A stretch of 64,000 nucleotides of DNA from UBA4951 sp963652335 (lineage in GTDB: Bacteria > Bacillota_I > Bacilli_A > RFN20 > CAG-826). Where the stretch lies: contig CAVJSS010000003.1 of NCBI GenBank assembly GCA_963652335.1, forward strand, positions 1 through 64,000, written 5' to 3'. A program made the translations under genes and the position numbers. How positions within the stretch are numbered: position 1 is the stretch's first letter; every line of letters starts with the position of its first letter. This document shows positions 61,252 through 64,000 of the stretch, in pieces. The notes under the pieces were generated by a model. It was not told where the DNA came from and did no database searches. It saw only the letters and a program-made list of their open reading frames with translations.

Positions 61252-61955
61252 TGTTCGAATTTGGATGAATAGATGGCTGAGGCGGCTATGGCGGCCGTTT
61301 CGGCCCTCAATATCCTTCTCCCTAACGATACGGGCTTAAAGCCGTTATCCATAAGATATTTAGCTTCCGCTTCCGAGAATCCTCCTTCTGGCCCGATGAC
61401 CAATAAAGTGTCGGAAGTTAATTCTTCTTTCAATGGCTTCCCTTCTATAGCCACCGCTTCATAGGCGAAGAGCTTGGTTTTGTTTTCGAGTTTGCTTAGG
61501 TCTTTGAGATTGATTATCTTGGATAAAGAGGGGACTTTGTTCCTTCTGCATTGCTCAGCGGCGTTTTTCAATATCTTAAGATACCTCTCTTTTTTGCTTT
61601 CTTTGTCTTTTTCCTTGGAGAAACGGATTATGGTCCTATCGGAAACATAAGGGATAAAGGAAGATACGCCTAATTCGGTGCCTTTTTGAAGGATCAATTC
61701 ATCATGTCCTCCCTTTAAAAGGGCAAAGGCCAAAGAAAGGCTGCCGTCAAGTTCGCGGTCTTCGTCGAGTTCGTTTATTATCTCAACCATGAAAGGTTCC
61801 AATGAAGACAATCTGACCGCGTATATCCTGTTTTCGTAGACGGCTTCGAATTCTTTTCCTATCTTAAGCCTCATCACGTCTTTGATATGATGGATCGTAT
61901 CCAAAGAAAAAAGAAGGGTGTCTCCTTTCTTTCCGCTAGCTAGATAATGGGCCAT
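61248..61955 (-). CDS. rsmE: 16S rRNA (uracil(1498)-N(3))-methyltransferase
   Basis: A 235-residue SPOUT methyltransferase: an N-terminal PUA-like domain, RNKVPSLSKI, and the knot motif LLVIGPEGGFSEAEAKYL with LGRRILRAETAAI. It methylates U1498 of 16S rRNA. Its ATG overlaps the upstream stop (TAATG). Confidence 0.95.
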   Translation of the reverse strand: MAHYLASGKKGDTLLFSLDTIHHIKDVMRLKIGKEFEAVYENRIYAVRLSSLEPFMVEIINELDEDRELDGSLSLAFALLKGGHDELILQKGTELGVSSFIPYVSDRTIIRFSKEKDKESKKERYLKILKNAAEQCRRNKVPSLSKIINLKDLSKLENKTKLFAYEAVAIEGKPLKEELTSDTLLVIGPEGGFSEAEAKYLMDNGFKPVSLGRRILRAETAAIAASAIYSSKFEQ

Positions 61956-62377
61956 TAACGGAGATATTCCCCTTCTCCGTCTTTGAAGACGTGGCTTTTG
62001 GCGATATAGATGCCATAGATGTTATAAACGATATACAAAAGAACGATCGGGATGATGATGGAATAAACCCAAACGAAGGCAGTCAGCAAAGCGCCCGCCA
62101 ATAAGAGCAATAAGGTGATAGAGAGGCAAATGATGGCTTTTTTGGTTTCTTTAAGATAGAAGAAAGCGGCTCCGAAAGGGCCTAAAAGGCAAGAAAAAAG
62201 AACAGCGGCCTTCTTGGACTTGGAACGATATAGCTCTTGGTTCTCTTTGGTGAGGATAACTTGGGTTATGTTCTGGGTCTTATAGTCCGGATCGATCGGA
62301 TTGACCCCGCCGCAATAAGGGCAAAGGTCATAATCTTGTTTGGAAATGGTTCTATCGCAGTATTTGCATTTCGGCAT
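61955..62377 (-). CDS. Zinc-ribbon membrane protein, unknown function
   Basis: A 140-residue protein with an N-terminal zinc ribbon (CKYC and CPYCGG), a charged linker and two or three hydrophobic helices (AAVLFSCLLGPFGAAFFYL; ICLSITLLLLLAGALLTAFVWV; IIIPIVLLYIVY). The GPFGAAFFYL turn resembles TM2-type domains. Its place between rsmE and the deaminase suggests co-transcription but gives no function. Confidence 0.78.
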   Translation of the reverse strand: MPKCKYCDRTISKQDYDLCPYCGGVNPIDPDYKTQNITQVILTKENQELYRSKSKKAAVLFSCLLGPFGAAFFYLKETKKAIICLSITLLLLLAGALLTAFVWVYSIIIPIVLLYIVYNIYGIYIAKSHVFKDGEGEYLR

Positions 62378-62378
62378 A

Positions 62379-62831
62379 TCAGTAATTCACCTTGTCCTTG
62401 ATGGAAGAATATTCTTTGTATAATTCCAAGCATTCGCTCCGATTCAATTCGGTGACGAAGCTCAGTTTGTCGTTGAGTCTTTTGTAAAAGACATCGTCCC
62501 TAAAGCCGATGTTATCGGTGTCTTTGACGTTGCAGCCATAATAGACCTTGTCGATATTGGCCCATAAGATGGCTCCTAGACACATCGGGCAAGGCTCGCC
62601 GGTAGTATATAGTTCGGTGTTTGAAAGATCGAAGCTGCCTATGTTTTTCGAAGCGTCCCTTATGGCCATCATCTCGCCATGGCAGGTTGGGTCGTTCCTT
62701 TTTACGACCTCGTTATGCCCGCGTCCGATGATGATTCCGTTTTTGACGATGATGGAGCCAAAAGGCCCTCCTTCTCCGTTACGGATGCCTTTTTCGGCCT
62801 CTTTGATCGCTTCCAACATGAATTCGTTCAT
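62379..62831 (-). CDS. Guanine deaminase-like nucleoside deaminase
   Basis: A 150-residue CDA-fold deaminase. Zinc ligands are His51 and Cys81/Cys84, with catalytic Glu53 (CHGEMMAI; PCPMC). The GPFGSIIVKNG start and the NDPTCHGE and DIGFRDD-like tail fit Bacillus GuaD better than TadA. It would convert guanine to xanthine; other purine substrates are possible. No strong Shine-Dalgarno is seen. Confidence 0.8.
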   Translation of the reverse strand: MNEFMLEAIKEAEKGIRNGEGGPFGSIIVKNGIIIGRGHNEVVKRNDPTCHGEMMAIRDASKNIGSFDLSNTELYTTGEPCPMCLGAILWANIDKVYYGCNVKDTDNIGFRDDVFYKRLNDKLSFVTELNRSECLELYKEYSSIKDKVNY

Positions 62832-62885
62832 AATCTTTACCCGATATTTATGGTAGCAAAGCAAAAGGGGTCGAAGGTAGAGAAT

Positions 62886-64000
62886 TTATTTTTTTCTTCC
62901 AAAGAAGGAAGATTTTTTCCCGTCTTCGTTCTTAAATTGCCTTAAAAGCTCTTTTTGGGTTTGGCTTAAATTGGTCGGGGTCCTGACTTTGATATGGAGG
63001 TATTCGTTCCCAGGTTTCCCGTTCCTGAGGTCTTTTATGCCTCTTTCCTTCAAACGGATGATTTGATCTGGTTGGGTGCCTTCCGGGATGGTGACGTTGA
63101 CGTCGCCATAAACGGTCGGAACGACGATTTCGGTCCCTAAGGCACAGTCGACGAAGGAAAGGCTGACATTCACGTGGATATCGTTCCCGTCTCTTAGGAA
63201 AGTCTTATCGTCGGCGATTCTGATTTCGACGTAAAGGTCGCCGTTTGGGCCGCCGTTATATCCTCTGCCGCCTTTTCCTTGGACGCGGATTTGCTGGCCG
63301 GAATTGATGCCGGCTGGGATTTTTACTTCGAGGTTCTTTTTGATTCGGCTATATCCAGCCCCGTTGCAGGTATGGCATTTTTCTCTGATGGTTTTGCCTA
63401 CCCCATTGCATCTTGGGCAGGTTTGTTCGCTTTCCATCATCCCAAAGAGGGTTTGTTGCCTGGCTTTGACCGTTCCTCTCCCTCCGCATTGAGGGCAGGT
63501 TATGAAATCTGATGGGTTTTCGGCTCCGGTCCCGCCGCAATGTGGGCATGGCTCGTCATAAGCGGCGTTTACGGTGATGGTCGTGCCTTTGACCGCGTCC
63601 ATGAAATTGATCTTGACGCGATAAAGAGTGTCTTCGCCTTTGCGGGGACCGCTTGAGGATTGGCGGCTTCTTCCGCCCCCAAAGAAAGATGAGAAAATGT
63701 CGTTGAGATCCATCCCATCCATTCCTCCCATGTTGCCGAAACCGTTAGCGAAAGGATTGCCTCCGGCACCGGCTCCGTTTTCGGAGAAAGCATCTGGTCC
63801 GAATCTATCGTATTGAGCGCGTTTGTTATCATCGTAGAGGACATCATAAGCTTCCTGGATCTCTTCGAATCTCTTCGGGGCATCCGGGTCTTTGTTCACG
63901 TCTGGGTGATATTTCTTGGCTAGTTTCCTATAGGCGGATTTGATTTCGTCCTTGGTCGCGTTTTTGTTTATGCCAAGGACTTCGTAATAATCTTTTTTAG
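62886..64000 (-). CDS. dnaJ: Chaperone protein DnaJ (5' end outside the window)
   Basis: A partial DnaJ, with 371 codons visible. The J domain reads KKDYYEVLGINKNAT and contains YHPDVNKDP with the HPD motif. A G/F-rich linker, four CxxCxGxG zinc modules (CPHCGGTG, CPQCGGRG, CPRCNGVG, CHTCNGAG) and the C-terminal substrate-binding domains follow. It stimulates DnaK. The first few codons lie beyond base 64000. The prmA gene that follows dnaJ in Bacillus is missing before rsmE. Confidence 0.97.
   Translation of the reverse strand, partial: KKDYYEVLGINKNATKDEIKSAYRKLAKKYHPDVNKDPDAPKRFEEIQEAYDVLYDDNKRAQYDRFGPDAFSENGAGAGGNPFANGFGNMGGMDGMDLNDIFSSFFGGGRSRQSSSGPRKGEDTLYRVKINFMDAVKGTTITVNAAYDEPCPHCGGTGAENPSDFITCPQCGGRGTVKARQQTLFGMMESEQTCPRCNGVGKTIREKCHTCNGAGYSRIKKNLEVKIPAGINSGQQIRVQGKGGRGYNGGPNGDLYVEIRIADDKTFLRDGNDIHVNVSLSFVDCALGTEIVVPTVYGDVNVTIPEGTQPDQIIRLKERGIKDLRNGKPGNEYLHIKVRTPTNLSQTQKELLRQFKNEDGKKSSFFGRKK

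Overview
The window is a dense, almost entirely coding stretch of a low-to-moderate GC bacterial chromosome. Gene content and order point to a reduced-genome lineage of Bacilli (Mollicutes/Erysipelotrichia-like, probably an uncultured gut-type organism). The evidence is a T-box before valS, an N-terminally extended L27 with its processing protease Prp, ParC/ParE, RNase-E-free Bacillus-type gene order, MEP-pathway ispG/ispH and a NadD-YqeK fusion. The standard genetic code is used (TGA is a stop). No tRNA, rRNA or CRISPR array was found.

Left arm (1-26.3 kb) is all on the + strand: T-box/valS, a small membrane or bacteriocin-like peptide, radC, rplU-prp-rpmA, a glycosyltransferase, obgE, ruvAB, secDF, recJ, relA, hisS-aspS, tkt, an Asp23 protein, nusB, xseA-xseB, dinB, a Xer recombinase and deoB. 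This is the Bacillus obg-ruvAB-secDF-recJ-relA-hisS-aspS backbone with queA, tgt, yajC, apt and dtd missing. At 26.3-26.9 kb polarity flips. The non-coding gap holds facing terminators and a convincing 28-bp dif site, so this is probably the replication terminus, with the Xer gene 1.6 kb away.

Right arm (26.9-51.3 kb) is nearly all on the - strand. Read 5'->3' on the minus strand it contains rpsU, an AlbA_2-type pseudogene, a frameshifted nitroreductase, a C39-peptidase membrane protein, ybeY-cdd-era-recO, glyS, dnaG-rpoD-trmK-nif3, a DEAD-box helicase, rpmG, an MBL hydrolase, efp, a YneF protein, parE-parC and yqeG-yhbY-nadD/yqeK-rsfS. ispH and ispG are on +.

From 51.3 to 57.9 kb an accessory island lies between rpsU and deoC, which are neighbours in some Bacillaceae. 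It carries a glycosyltransferase, two overlapping secreted-protein genes with an 8-G tract that puts the first out of frame (phase variation candidate), an orphan ORF, and a DUF4143 AAA ATPase behind three 34-bp tandem repeats. The backbone then resumes: glycolipid glycosyltransferase, deoC, rpmF, mtaB, rsmE, a zinc-ribbon membrane protein, a guanine-deaminase-like gene and dnaJ, which runs off the window end.

Three themes recur. (1) Many genes that start a transcript have a TATAAT-like box only 6-10 nt before ATG and no Shine-Dalgarno, implying leaderless or near-leaderless mRNAs. (2) A C39 peptidase fused to transporter-like membrane helices but lacking an ATPase domain is encoded behind a Shine-Dalgarno-sequestering hairpin and a nitroreductase carrying a canonical -1 slippery heptamer. 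(3) A leader-like small peptide is a conceivable substrate for that peptidase. These are hypotheses from sequence reading only.
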